64,000 nt of DNA from Albifimbria verrucaria (Eukaryota; Ascomycota; Sordariomycetes; Hypocreales; Stachybotryaceae), in contig JAHREC010000011.1 of the NCBI GenBank assembly GCA_020081605.1, positions 1,302,001 to 1,366,000 on the forward strand, in the 5' to 3' direction. Of this stretch, positions 34,940 through 46,712 are shown in pieces. Both the position numbers and the translations under genes were made by a program. The first letter of the stretch is position 1. Every line of letters starts with the position of its first letter. The notes under the pieces are model-generated. The model was not told the origin of the DNA. It worked only from the letters and a program-made list of their open reading frames with translations, and did not search any database.

Positions 34940-36016
34940 CTACAGATTTTTCTCTTCCTCCGCCATCTGGCCTAATACCTCCTCCCACTCCTCATACGCG
35001 CCCTTCGCTAATGCCCCCTCAAAGGCAGCCGTCCTCCGGACAAGTGTCCCAAGCCTAAAACCTTATAGATACCCTCACGGATACCGAGAATACCGTGCTT
35101 AACGATAAACTCCTCAGCAGTTGATACCTTCCACTGCAGCCTGCGCGTCTCTTCGAGTGTCTCCTCATCGAGCGGTCGCTTGGCAGCGAGCGAGAATAGG
35201 CGTGTCACCGTCTTGGGGAAAATGGCTGCGAGGCCATCGATGACACCGCCGGCGTTAAAGACAACAATGGGACCGAGTTGTTGACCGAAACCAGAGAAAA
35301 CGCGGAATTTAGAGTGATTGATTTTGGGGTGGAGGGAGACTTGGAGGTGATGTGAGACGTTACCATGGGACCTATTAAGCGTGAGTAGAAGAGTTCATGT
35401 TTAACAAGTATGAAGTTGGTAGAATTTACATCTTGCAACCGACGATGTTAGGGTGTTGCGCCAACTTGACGTAGGAGGCAATGCTGATCAACAAATTATT
35501 GGTCACCCCGGGATAGTTGTATCTACTCATGGTCAGTATGTTTCTCATCCGTTTGAAGAACAAACTGACAGAAGAATCGGAAGAGGGCTGTTGTCAGCAA
35601 CAAGCGTAAACCATTCAACCAGGTTGTCTTGCGATGCAGCACCGCCAAAATATCCCGGCGCCAGCACAAGGCCCCACTGAGCGCCCGCTTTCTTCGCGTC
35701 GTTCAGCCACTCAAGCGTCTCGTCGACGCTATTGACGAGCACGCCGGCCATTATAGGATAGTCCTTATACCCTGCCTCATCGAGACCCTTGCGTACACCA
35801 GAAATTAGATTGATACGCTCAGTACTCGATAGGTGGATGGCCTCGCCCGTAGAGCCCATGAGCACAAGACCTGTAATGCCAGATTTGGCAAGATGCACGC
35901 TGTGTGTGACCTGCGTAGCTACATCGACAGCAGGTTGTAGTGATGGCGCTTCGGCCTTCTCCTTGAAGAAGGTCGGTACAGGGACGAAGACGCCATCGGG
36001 GAGTATGAGACGCCAT
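34940..36016 (-). CDS. DHDPS-family aldolase (2-keto-3-deoxy-sugar-acid aldolase candidate), frameshift
   Basis: About 320-347 residues. Exons end at 35570, 35522-35430 and 35371-34940; introns are 35523-35569 (47 nt) and 35372-35429 (58 nt). Family blocks: DGVFVPVPTFFK, GLVLMGSTGEAIHLS (substrate carboxylate loop), PIMAGVLVNS, LLYNYPGVTNN (Tyr) and IVGCKMSHGN (Schiff-base Lys). One base is missing in the CCCCC run (plus strand) at 35014-35018; restoring it gives the helical C-terminus ending at 34940. The start is uncertain. The ATG at 36016 (MASHT) fits homologues but is out of frame by one extra or two missing bases, while an in-frame ATG at 36087 adds a 27-residue extension. Proposed role: retro-aldol cleavage of 2-keto-3-deoxy-galactonate (or the L-threo isomer) to pyruvate and glyceraldehyde. 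It is divergent from the aldo-keto reductase. Confidence 0.85.
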
Positions 36017-36395
36017 TGTGATATGAAGTGTATTTTGAACACAGTGAATCCGGAGAAAGAGGCTATCAAGCTATGAAAGAAGTTCAAATCTGAACAACAT
36101 ACAAATGTCTATGAAGTATATGAGGCTGCATACATCAATAGATTGAAGCCCCGAGCAGGATTTCGTCGCCGCTTCCGAGCCGAACTCGATCCCCGGATCG
36201 ACACACGGCGCTAACGGGTCGAGCACAGCTTTTCCGATCGCCAGCTGTGGCAGTCGGATAAATGCCGCCGGCCAACCGGGGTAAGTCAATGGAGGATGAT
36301 CAGTTTCGTGATCTTGAGATTGTTAAGACCAAAACAACTCCCAGCCTAGCTACCGGACCATTCATTGTTTTGTTCAAACTAGATCGCTTCTCATC
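36017..36395. promoter_or_regulatory. Divergent promoter of aldolase and aldo-keto reductase, with CGG-N7-CCG site
   Basis: About 380 bp between opposed genes. At 36255-36267 there is CGG-ATAAATG-CCG, an inverted CGG pair of the kind bound by Zn2Cys6 dimers; more CCGG-type half sites surround it. Binding by the regulator at 39.6 kb is inference. Confidence 0.45.
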
Positions 36396-37487
36396 ATGTC
36401 TTCCGGTCGCACTTTCAAGCTCAATTCTGGCTACACCATCCCCGCAGTAGGGTTGGGCACATGGGTATGCTCTGTCTCACCCCTTTCTGAGATGTAAAAC
36501 ACTAATTCCAGGATAGCAATCTGGCCCTAATGAGGTCGCCAAGGCTGTAGAGTTCGCCTTAAAGCATGGATATCGTCACATTGACGCTGCAGCTGTCTAC
36601 GACAATGAGGCAGAGGTCGGTGCTGGCATCAAAGCGTCTGGTGTGCCCCGCGAAGAGTTCTTCTTAACGTCCAAGCTCTGGAACACGCATCATCGTGGTG
36701 CTGATGTCGAGGAAGCTCTTGATCAGTCGCTTAAGGACCTTGGCACTGATTACCTGGATTTATATCTGATTCACTGGCCTGTGTCCTTCAAAAAGCCTGA
36801 GAAGCAGACAGAACGCTTTCCTATTGACCCCGCAGACGAGGGTGTCCATGTCATCGACGTGCCCATCAAGGAGACGTGGCAGGCCCTGGAAGCGCTGGTG
36901 AAGAAAGGCAAGATTCGAAGCATTGGCATCAGTAACTTTAACAAAGAGAAGACGGAGGAGATTCTGGCATTGTGAGCACACTTTGAAATGGATATCACTG
37001 AAATAGTCGTTGACCAAAATTTTAGCGCTGAAATCAAGCCCGCTGTCAACCAAATAGAAGCCCACCCTTTCCTGCAACAACCTGAACTCCTGGAATGGTC
37101 CAAGCAGCAAGGCATCCTGATCACCGCCTATTCTCCCTCCGGCAACAACATCTATAATCTCCCCAAGGCGATAGATGACCCTAATGTTATTGAGATTGCC
37201 AAATCCCTTGGCAAAACGCCTGCGCAAGTGCTTATTCAGTGGGCCGTGCAGCGAGGACCGCCGTGTTGCCCAAATCTGTGACGCCGTCGCGCATTGCCGA
37301 GAACTTTGAGGATTTTGAGATACCACAGGAAGCCTTTGAGAAGATCAATGCCTTGGATAAGAACCACCGATACAATATGCCTGCGAGATTAGGCGTTAAC
37401 GTATTTGGTGAGCATACGGAGGAGTTCTTGAAGGGTGCTAGGGCGGACTGGATTGCGAAGCAGAGAGAGCTTAAGGCCGCTGCTTAG
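36396..37487 (+). CDS. Aldo-keto reductase, three exons, one frameshift
   Basis: 328 residues. Exons: 36396-36464, 36517-36971 and 37026-37487. The AKR tetrad is visible: Asp in RHIDAAAVYDNE, Tyr in the same block, Lys in LTSKLWNT and His in YLIHWP. Also present are IGISNFN, VNQIEAHPF and the NADPH-binding ...AVLPKSVTPSRI block. One base is missing at the GG of 37255-37256, just before that block; with it the coding length is 987 nt. The closest-looking fungal relatives are glycerol dehydrogenase and uronate/glyceraldehyde reductases (GaaD/Gcy1-like). In this cluster it most simply reduces glyceraldehyde to glycerol with NADPH; it could instead act on the sugar or uronate at the head of the pathway. 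Confidence 0.87.
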
Positions 37488-37975
37488 TGAAATTAAATTA
37501 CATGTATTGTAGATACGCAATAGAGGCTCCACGATTAACCGAATGGATTTTATATCCCTTACGCAAGTGTACTTGATACTATTTTATTCATTCACTACAT
37601 GTTGAGCAATTGAGAGCATCTCATTTCATGAAATTAGACCTAGAGTCAATCTGCACCGCCCATATCGATTCTTGGATCATTCATGACATCTAATTACTGC
37701 CGTCATCTTAGATCTAGCTGTGAACTGCGCTGGTCACGATGCCGCGTTCCCGCCACTTGTCCGTCCCACCAAGATCCGTTCTCGGAGAAGGCCATGTCAG
37801 CAGGAGCTCTCTTACGGGGTCGGCTATATTATCCGACCGGCGCGAATTGAACCGAAATGCCGGCACCGGCTCGGTAGGAACACCGGTTGATCTACGTGCA
37901 TTCCGTCGATCCTGCTTATAACTACACGTCGGACCGTTCGATACTGTCAATTCACTGCTGTAAATTAAAAACAAA
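37488..37975. other. Intergenic region upstream of the dehydratase gene
   Basis: 488 bp. Apart from the palindromic site at 37818-37838 and several CCGG-rich half sites around 37855-37885, I see nothing else in it. Confidence 0.4.
37818..37838. promoter_or_regulatory. Inverted repeat GGTCGG-N9-CCGACC, candidate Zn2Cys6 operator
   Basis: Perfect 6-bp arms flank a 9-bp AT-rich spacer, 138 bp upstream of the dehydratase ATG. CGG...CCG with a fixed spacer is the standard Zn2Cys6 dimer site. The natural candidate binder is the regulator encoded at 39581-42122. Confidence 0.5.
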
Positions 37976-39194
37976 ATGGGCAAAATCGCTTCTATCGAAT
38001 ATTTCCGCGTCCCTCCACGCTGGCTGTTTGTCAAAATCACAGACGACACTGGCAATGTTGGGTGGGGAGAGGCGTCGTTGGAGGGGCATACGCAGGCTGT
38101 TGAGGGGTGTCTAGATGCCTGGATTTCGCAGTACACAGGGATGGAGGCAGAGTATGTCAATCCTAGGAATTTCGGAAAAGGTCGCTGACTGATGCAGCGA
38201 GATTGAACAAATCTGGCAGAAGTCCTGGCGTATGGGCTTCTACCGGGGCGGCCCAGTTTTTATGAGTGCGCTGGCTGGTATCGACATTGCCCTCTGGGAT
38301 CTCAAAGGTGAGCTATAATACGGCCTCTAGCAATCCCATTCTGACAATTCTTCAGCCAGAAAATTGAACGTACCAATCTACGAGCTTCTGGGTGGAAAGG
38401 TCAGAGACACAATCAAGGTCTACGCCTGGATTGGGGCGACCGTCCAAGCGATGTAGAAGCTCAAGCGTATGTCCACCCGTCAAATAATCTTTGAGCAATA
38501 TGCTGAGACTCCATGAAGGTTATCTCGTCGCTCTCAAGGCTTCACAGCTGTGAAGATGAACGGCACAGAAGACCTCGGCTGGTTAGACTCACCATCGGCT
38601 CTCGATGCATGCGTCGAAAGAGTCAAGACTGTCAAGGCGCTAGGTATGGACGCCGGTGTCGACTTTCACGGTCGCGTGCACAAGCCGATGGCAAGACAGC
38701 TTGCGGCGCTATTGGCACCTCATCGTCCAATGTTTATCGAAGAGCCTCTTTGTCTGAGCACATTGAGGGATCAAGGCTTTCTCACAAACAGTCACATGCC
38801 CTATTGCACTAGGTGAACGTCTGCATAGTCGTTGGGACGTCAAGCCCTTCCTTGAAGCTGCATGCGTCGATATTCTACAACCCGATATCTCTCATGTTGG
38901 GGAATTTCCGAACTGCGCCGCATTGCAACCATGGCGGAAGCATACGACGTTGCAATCGCTCCTCACTGCCCATTAGGTCCAATTGCTCTAGCAGCAAATA
39001 TTCAGGTTGATGCAGCCACATCCAATTTTGCGATCCAGGAAATGAGTCTCGGCATACACTACAACACAGGTGGACACGATTTGCTATCATATATCAAGAA
39101 CCCTGAAGTCTGGGAAGTCGAGAATGGCTACATCAAGCTCATGAAGGGGCCCGGTTTGGGGATTGATGTTGACGAAGAGAAGATTAGGAGCTAA
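37976..39194 (+). CDS. D-galactonate-dehydratase-like enolase-superfamily enzyme, four exons, four frameshifts
   Basis: 358 residues. Exons: 37976-38151, 38198-38307, 38356-38466 and 38519-39194. It resembles bacterial DgoD through its whole length: PPRWLFVKI at the start, [48 protein letters not shown] (metal-binding Asp), FIEEP (Glu), ALGER (Glu), [23 protein letters not shown] and MSLGIHYN. It would dehydrate D-galactonate (or an epimer) to 2-keto-3-deoxy-galactonate using Mg2+. Single-base gaps lie at the GGGG of 38433-38436, TTT of 38749-38751, GGG of 38767-38769 and GGGG of 38899-38902. All are repaired by one base and the sum is then 1077 nt. Its neighbours supply aldolase, reductase, permease and regulator. 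Confidence 0.88.
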
Positions 39195-39580
39195 GCAAGA
39201 ATGCTCAGCCTTGGGTAAGCCCCGGATTCGTTGGACCTGGAGGAGAATTGAGAGAGTGGTGAGCATTTACATGATGCCAAGCCAGCCGAGTCAAGCCAAG
39301 CCAAAGCCATAGAAGATAGCCAAAGTTTAGAAATTAGAGCGCCCGTCAATAGTATTGTATGAATCGTACATACACTCAAACTAACGCCGTCCCAGAAGAC
39401 GCACTAAAAATCTGGGGAACTTGGCCCCGTGTTGTCATTCCAAACCCCATGTCACGCCCCTGTAAGCAGCTACAGTCCCCGCTCGGGACTAGAAAGATAA
39501 CAACTCCGCCTGCACACTGAGCCGTTTCCGACGTCTTGTCCCTTTTCCGTTGGCCTAGTAAGATCGCCAAAGTGACCACG
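39195..39580. other. Intergenic region upstream of the regulator gene
   Basis: 386 bp. Contains a short repeat of gccaagcc-type units near 39275-39310. No gene. Confidence 0.4.
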
Positions 39581-42122
39581 ATGGATGCCGCGCGCCGCTC
39601 CAGTGCCCCGGGTATGATGGGCAGCGACAACCATGAGCAGGCATACAGGCGGCGTAAGCCAGGACATGTTAGAAGCAGAGCCAGTCGGGCCTGCGACCGG
39701 TGCAAAGGGTGAATTAATTCTCATGAGTTGATCAAGTCCCTGGAAGGGGTTTGCATCATAGCCAAGCCCACCCGGCTATGTCTGAGAGATCTTCTGACTA
39801 ACACGTTATTCCAGGCGCAAGACTCGTTGTTCAGGAAATATCCCTGCTCGCTCTGCTCGCGCCTGAGGCTCGAGTGCACGTACAAGGCGTCCTACCGCCG
39901 CGGTCGCCTGCCGTCCATTGAGATGGACACGGATGAAGTTGGAGAGCAGGCGTCGCGGGCGACGGAGGAGCAACTGCACGGTTCTGATCCGCCGCAGGAA
40001 GAAAATATTCCAAGCCCAGTATCCATTGAGATGAGGTCATTTGAGCCTTCCAAGCCTGATAATGGCGTTTCTGCAACGCAATCATCTCGCAACTCGCCGG
40101 AGCCGGCACCCATCGATAGACAAGGCCACTATGTCGGTCCAGCTTCCGGAGCATCGTTTTTGCTTCGAGTTCAGAGAAAGTTACAGCAACAGCCTACGGC
40201 ATCCTCATCGGAGGCTTCCATCTTTACGTTTGGTGACCTGCCTTTGCCCGAGTTTGAGAACACACGTTTCCTTATCCTTCCACCCCGGTCTGAGGCAGAA
40301 AATCTTCTTGTCAGATATTTTGAATTCGCCTCCGCAACACATCGGTTCTTGCATCGTGGCACAGTTGAAGCATGGCTTCAAGAGCTGTATGAGACGCATG
40401 GAAGTATGCGTGGCCATGCAGATGCTCGAAGTAGAACAGCTTTGTTGTTTATGGTTTTTGCCCACGCAGAGAACTTTCCAAAATCTAAAGTAGGGACAGT
40501 TGATCCTACTTCAAGGTAAGCAAACCTTTAGGGAATTTGTTATATCACTGACATTTGCAGCGCCCGCTTCTTTTCCGCGGCTGAAGATCAACTGGCAGTG
40601 GAGAAGGGCGCTATCCGACTCACGAGCGTCCAAGCACGTCTTGCGCAATGTTTCTATCTCTTGTCACATTCTCGGCTCAACCACTGCTGGAGCCTTTTCG
40701 GGACCACTGCCCATTTGATGCTCGCTTTGGGGATTCATCGAAAGTCCCGTGTTGACGCCAACAGTAACCCGGACTACGTTGACTTGGAGTGCCGAAAGCG
40801 CACGTTCTGGTGCGCCTACAATTTAGACACTTATCTCAGCGCCGCTCTTGGTCGCCCACGAACATTTCATGATGAAGATATTGATCAGGAGATGCCGCTT
40901 TGCGTGGATGACTACAGAATTGGAAGTGGTCGAACGGCGCCGTCGACATTAGGGGCTGCCCAATCCATCATGTCTGGATCTTGTGCTCACATCAAGTAAG
41001 TCTTGTCTAGTTTTCTACTATTCTGATAACAAGGCCGGCTATTTACAAACCTAGGCTGTCTAGAATCGTGGGCAAGATCCTACGCGACCTTTATGGAATT
41101 CGTCCACAATCTACGGATGCCCAGTGCAAGATTGCTTCGAAGTACACGAAGGAGATCGAGTCCTGGAGAAGCAGCATCTCATATCTTGTTGACACAGATG
41201 GTATTGATTCATCTTTGTTTCAGCCCATATTTCTTCGACAAAGGAACGTTTTGAATCTGGCTTGCTGGCACGCCCAAATTCTTGTCCATCGCCCATTTCT
41301 ACTCAACAATTTTGCCAATCTGGCCAACCTAGGGACTCAAAGAAACAACAAGAGTCGTCAAAACACTGATACCACAAATGAGCATATTCGAAGATGTCTT
41401 GATGCTGCGATGAATATTGTAGCCAAGATTGATGACCTTTCCTCTAATGGACAACTCTACAATACCTTTTGGGTACGGTTCTATAAACTTAACAGACAAT
41501 TGCATGACTAACTTTATCTAGTTCTCACATTACTTCGCATTCTCAGCTGTCGTGATGCTTTACGTCTACGCCATTCAACAGCGCCATGCATCGCCGGATA
41601 CTTACCTCCCAGCCTTCCAAGCGGCAATCAAGTGTCAAGGACAAATCACATCAATTGCGATACCTGGCTCCTTAGCCCAAAGATATGGCGTTGTTCTTCA
41701 AGAGCTACGATTAGAAGTGTTACGGCATAACTCTCATTTGTTAGCATTGACCACAGAAGCCGAGAGAGTTGATGGCGGCACAATGAGAGATGGCAACGAG
41801 GCCCTACTAGGAGCATATGCGGGTCAGAATCTTCTCGGGCTAGGCCCTCAAAGTATGCAATTTGCTCCAACTGGTGAGGGTATTGGCGACCATTTGGGTC
41901 TTTCTGGCGAAGAGGGCCTTGGGTTCGTAGAGCATAGCCCAGGAAGCTCCATCGTGCAAATGACGGGCTGGGGGCAATTTGATTCCTTAGTAAGTCTGAT
42001 TCGAACTTGAAAAGCACAGTATACTGACTCGTTGCCCATAGGTTACCGGTGGCATAGGTGGCATGGAGGCGTTTCTCGGTGATAGCAACGCTGAGTCGTG
42101 GAATTTAGGTATAGTCGAGTAG
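39581..42122 (+). CDS. Zn2Cys6 transcription factor with fungal-specific TF domain, six exons, one frameshift
   Basis: 743 residues. Exons: 39581-39708, 39815-40515, 40561-40995, 41055-41472, 41522-41989 and 42042-42122. The zinc cluster CX2CX6CX5CX2CX6C starts ACDRCKGRKTRCSG in exon 1/2 and continues PCSLCSRLRLEC. A single A is missing in the AAA run at 39836-39838, in the middle of the cluster; with it the coding sum is 2232 nt. The middle homology region is clear: GIHRKS, FWCAYNLDTYLSAALGRPRTFHDEDID. A Gly-rich tail ends the protein. It is a nuclear activator or repressor. Its position at the end of the sugar-acid cluster and before the NRPS-like gene makes it the probable regulator of one of them; the CGG...CCG sites favour the former. 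Confidence 0.88.
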
Positions 42123-42638
42123 TAGGAGACTTAAAAGGCATCCCAGCAATGAATTCATTAATTAATAATCGTGGATTGAAATCCGATGACAACAACTGCA
42201 TCACTTCTCTGTATTCAGCACTTATCCGTTCTTCGTCATCTGAGTGAGCATCAGATTTCTACGATAACTGTCCTCCACTCGAGTTAACCTCGGCCTAGCA
42301 TCCGCCAACATCCGTAGTGTCTGATCTATGCTGGTTTGGGTTGAGATCGGAAAACCCCATGTTTTGATACAGCCGGTCACTTTTCCGCTCCTTTTCCGAC
42401 GATCTTCTCTGGCCGATCCGGGAGAGTGGCGGGCAAAGCCATCCCAGATTAGTGGCCTCCTCATCACTTTAAATTTAGCAGAATTGCAATGCAAGATGAA
42501 ATAATTGGTTTAGCAGAACGTGAACTTATGCAGGTATTTTTGGGGAGAGGCATTTGACTTATCAATGTCACCTCGCTTCCCTTGGTGTCCTCTCTTCCTG
42601 TCTCTATTCAGCCACCAGCCATACCCTTGCCTGTTGTC
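42123..42638. other. Intergenic region upstream of the NRPS-like gene
   Basis: 516 bp. Contains CGG and CCG half sites (for example CGGCCTAGCATCCG near 42291-42304). No gene seen. Confidence 0.4.
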
Positions 42639-45600
42639 ATGGCTGCTGTAATTACTCCCAGCCTGGGTGCAGCCGAGCTGCACTCGGCGGTGACAATCCC
42701 AAAGCCCGAAGAGATCAACTCAATAAACGACTTTATCATCCACCAGGCGCGGAGCATCCCTGACACACCGCTCATTGCGTACCCAGCGTCGGAGCTCGGC
42801 GCTGCTGACTTTGAGAATTATTCAGCCAGGGACCTGGACACTTTTGCAGACGAAGCCGCAAAGTCACTTGCTAGCCAAGGATTGGTTCCCAGGGTGAATA
42901 AAGACAAGGCTATTATTTTCGTTAAGGACTATGTCTAACAGTTGCTAGGCCGCGACAAGTAGCAAGGCGGAGGTCGTAGGACTACTAGGACCTTCAAATC
43001 TTGACTACATCATCTCCATACTCGCGTTGTCACGCATGGGTTTCACAGTACTATTCTTGTCTACGCGATTGCCGACAGAAGCATACATTGCTCTTCTTAA
43101 GGAAACTGAATGCACACGGATAGTCGCCGGATCCAAACTCGCACCGGCTGTTCTCAGCGTACAAGAGCTTTATCCTCTTGAAAGCTTCCCACTTCCAGAC
43201 CACCAAGTTTGGGGTCAAAAGTCTGCAACATCACCACGATTCCGTCGTCAGACTCAACTACTTGATGAAGAAACCACTGTTGCCTTCATAGTGCACTCTT
43301 CAGGCAGTACAGGCCTACCCAAGCCTATTTATCAGACTCATCGGCAATGCCTTAGCAATTATGCCACAGGCAGTGGAATGAGAGCCTTTGTTACTCTACC
43401 ATTATTTCACAATCATGGACTTGCTACGATGTTCCGAGGCATGGTGACAGGCAAGCGGACGGCAGTCTTCAACGCCAATCTACCTCTGACAAATAAGAAT
43501 CTTGTTACAGCAATGAAAGCAGCCGACTTTGAGAGCTTTCATTGTGTACCATACGCCCTGAAAGTCTTAGCTGAGACACCAGAGGGTGTTGCCGAACTTG
43601 CAAAGGCCAAACTTGTTCTGTTCGGTGGAAGTAGTTGCCCTGATGACTTGGGAGATCTTCTCGTGCAGAATGGTGTCAACATAGTATCCCATTATGGCGC
43701 GTAAGTTCTTCCCTTTCAGATTTTCTCTCTTAGATCTCTCGTTCATTCAGCTCACAATGATTAGTACCGAGATGGGCCAGCTCATGACCTCCCAACGTGA
43801 CCCTGAGACCGACAAGGCCTGGAACTACGTTCGCCCTCTTGCCAAGACCAAGCCATATCTCTTCTTTGATGAGATTACCACTGGCATTTTCGAAGTTGTT
43901 GTCCTTGACGGCCTCTCAACCAAGACCACCTCCAACTCGGATGACCCACCCAACTCGTTCCGCACACGCGACACTTTCGTTAAACACCCTACTATTCCTG
44001 ATGCATGGAAGTATCTCGGTCGCCTTGATGACCGCGTTACTCTCTTCAATGGTGAAAAGGTCCTTCCTATCCCTTACGAGCACCGTATTCGCCAGAGCGA
44101 GCTCGTTCAGGATTGCCTCGTTTTCGGTGTTGGCCGAGCATTCCCCGGTGTGCTCATTATCCCCAGCGAGCACGCTGGCGACAAGACACCGGCTGAGTTA
44201 CTAGAACTTCTTTGGCCAGCCATTGAGGAGGCAAACCAGAAGGCCGAGCAATTTGGCCGTGTGTCTCCCGAAATGGTCAAGATTATGCCTGTCGGAACTG
44301 AGTATCCTCGCACTGACAAGGGCACGGTCATCCGTGCTGCGTGCTACAAGCATTTTGAAGATGTTATCGAAGAGGTCTACCAGCGATTCGAGTCTCCTGG
44401 TGACGAGAACCGTCTGACACTGGAGATTCCAGAACTGCAGTCACATCTTCTTGATCTGCTCACTCAGCGCGTCGGCATCCAAGATTTACTAGCCGAGACT
44501 GACTTTTTCGCTGCTGGTATGGATAGTCTGCAGGCAATTACCGCTCGTGCTCATATCGTCCGAGAACTCGATCTTGGCGGCAAGACTCTTGGCCAAAATG
44601 CAGTGTTTGATTATCCTAGCGTTATGAAGCTCTCGAGCTATCTTCATTCGCTCCGCACAGGCTCTGAACTGAACGAAAAGAGTGAGGAGGAGGTGATGAG
44701 AGAATTGGTAGAAAAGTATTCCAAGTTTGAGCCCTTCAAACGAGGCACCCAAGTTCCCGATGGCGAGGTAGTGGTAAGTGAGCCCATCACCTAGCTGTAA
44801 TGTAACAGCAACTAACAGTCGCAGCTTCTTACAGGAGCCACTGGCTCTTTGGGCGCACATATTTTGTCCCAGCTTCTGTCACTTCCTCGCGTACGCCATG
44901 TTTACTGCCTTGTCCGCGCACCAACTCCAGAGACTGCGCAGCAACGTGTTATTGACTCGCTGAGAACCCGAGGCCTTTCACCTCACCACAATTCGGCTCA
45001 TGACAATATAATCGCATCTTTGTCAGAAAATGGCCTATCGAAATACCACCATTCTAGCAAGTTCACAGCTCTACCTGCGGATCTCAGCCTACCTGATCTG
45101 GGTCTTGGCGTCGAAGTTTTTGACGCTATCCGCTCAATGTTGACATCTGTCATCCATTCTGCCTGGGCTGTCAACTTTACACTCAATGTTCAGAGTTTCG
45201 AGGCCCAACACATTGCTGGTCTTCGCCATCTGCTTGATCTGTGCTTATCTGTGCCTTTCAGCCGCCCAGCCCGCCTGGCATTTATTTCCTCTATTTCCGC
45301 AGCAGCTGGAACACCTTCACCTGCCAGAATTGCTGAAACGCTTGTCAAGGATCCGGGACATGCGCAGAATATGGGTTACGCGAGGAGTAAGTGGGTAGCT
45401 GAGCACATTGTCAATGCTGCTGCTACATCAACGGGCATGGAAGCTCGTGTGCTACGATCGGGCCAGATCGTCGGTGATTCTGCTACCGGGCATTGGAATG
45501 CCACCGAGGCTATTCCACTCATGTTCCGAGCAGCTCTCACGTTGGGTGCTCTCCCGCGCTAGACGAGAATCCTTCATGGCTACCGGTTGACAAGAGCGCC

Positions 45601-46017
45601 GAGGCTGTTCTTGAGCTAAGTGGCCTAGCATCTTCTGGTGACGCAACTGCCGGGTACTTCCAACTACAGGATGACGACGACGTGGTTTATCACCTACAGA
45701 ACCCTACCACCGTCCGCTGGACTGAAGATATCCTTCCTGCCATGGCCGCCGCAGGGCTCAACTTTGAAGTTGTCGGCCAAAGAGAATGGGTGCAACGGCT
45801 GCGCGAAGGCGAGCAAGATCCCAAATTGAACCCTACAGTTAAGCTGCTCGACTTCTTTGCCGAGAAGTATGACAATGATAAACCTGGTCGGAGCGGTTTG
45901 GTATTTGAGACTAAGAAGACAGAAGAGAGAAGCAAGGCTATCCGGGAGGGCTACAATGTTGTCAGCAGTGGGCTATTGGCCAAGTGCGTAGAGACTTGGC
46001 AAAAGGATTGGGTATAA
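42639..46017 (+). CDS. NRPS-like carboxylic acid reductase (A-T-R), four exons, one frameshift
   Basis: 1069 residues. Exons: 42639-42893, 42949-43700, 43765-44773 and 44825-46017. The adenylation domain (about 20-560) has VHSSGSTGLPKPI, FGGSSCPDDL and HYGATEMGQL. The carrier domain has the phosphopantetheine Ser in FFAAGMDSLQ (about residue 587). The thioester-reductase domain (about 674-1069) has TGATGSLG for NADPH and YARSKWVAE with the catalytic Tyr/Lys. Such enzymes load an acid as adenylate and thioester and release it as aldehyde or alcohol. An apparent stop at 42936-42938 lies inside the 55-nt intron and is not a defect. One C is missing in the CCC run at 45553-45555; with it the length is 3210 nt. 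It probably sits at the core of a metabolite cluster with the MFS, P450, reductase and cupin genes downstream. Confidence 0.9.
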
Positions 46018-46712
46018 AGATTATGGAGTTATACGATTGAACTTTCGTGATGGTTATAGGTCCTTATTTCTAGCCCATCGAGGTATGCACTTGTACAAAG
46101 CTTGGTCTTATAGTCGTCTTATATTAGAGGCACATAAATGTCGTTAGCCTTAGTAAATGTTTCGTTCTGACCGAAACGTTCCGTTATCTGTCTAACCAAA
46201 TGCTCTAGCTGGGTCAATTTAAACATGAATATCCATTCTGATTTCCATCATGAAGACTTTGCCTCCTATAAGCCTATACTACGATGTATGGACCATGCTG
46301 CCACATTCCAATATCTATGTCGTTAAGGCATGGGTCCATGGGCCATCGCATTGTTTTCTTTATAAGTCATCATCTAAGCTAATAGGTAAATGATAATACA
46401 TGTGCGCGATATTTCCATAAACAGGCACCTACTGCTTGTATGCCAAGCCCTGACAGCATTTCTCCAGGGGTACGATGGGAGCATTTGCAATTATCCGTAG
46501 CTATGATACATATGCATATGCAGTATACCCTTGAAGGTATTCTTCTGAACTGTATTACGTACTTACAATTAGTTAATTACCTCCTGCTATCTCCCCAGTA
46601 ACGTCACTGTTAGCTGTTATTCCTTTCCCATAGTCTTCGCACCATAGTACAATTTCGGGTCTTGGTCTGAAGTCGGCTCGACACTCCAGCTTGATTAAAC
46701 GAACTAAGCATA
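46018..46712. other. Intergenic region between NRPS-like and MFS genes
   Basis: 695 bp, fairly AT-rich. No gene seen; it carries the terminator region of one gene and the promoter of the next. Confidence 0.4.

Noticed and set aside
42936..42938. Premature stop in the NRPS-like gene
   Set aside because: It lies inside a 55-nt intron (42894-42948) with good splice signals; exon phases agree across it.
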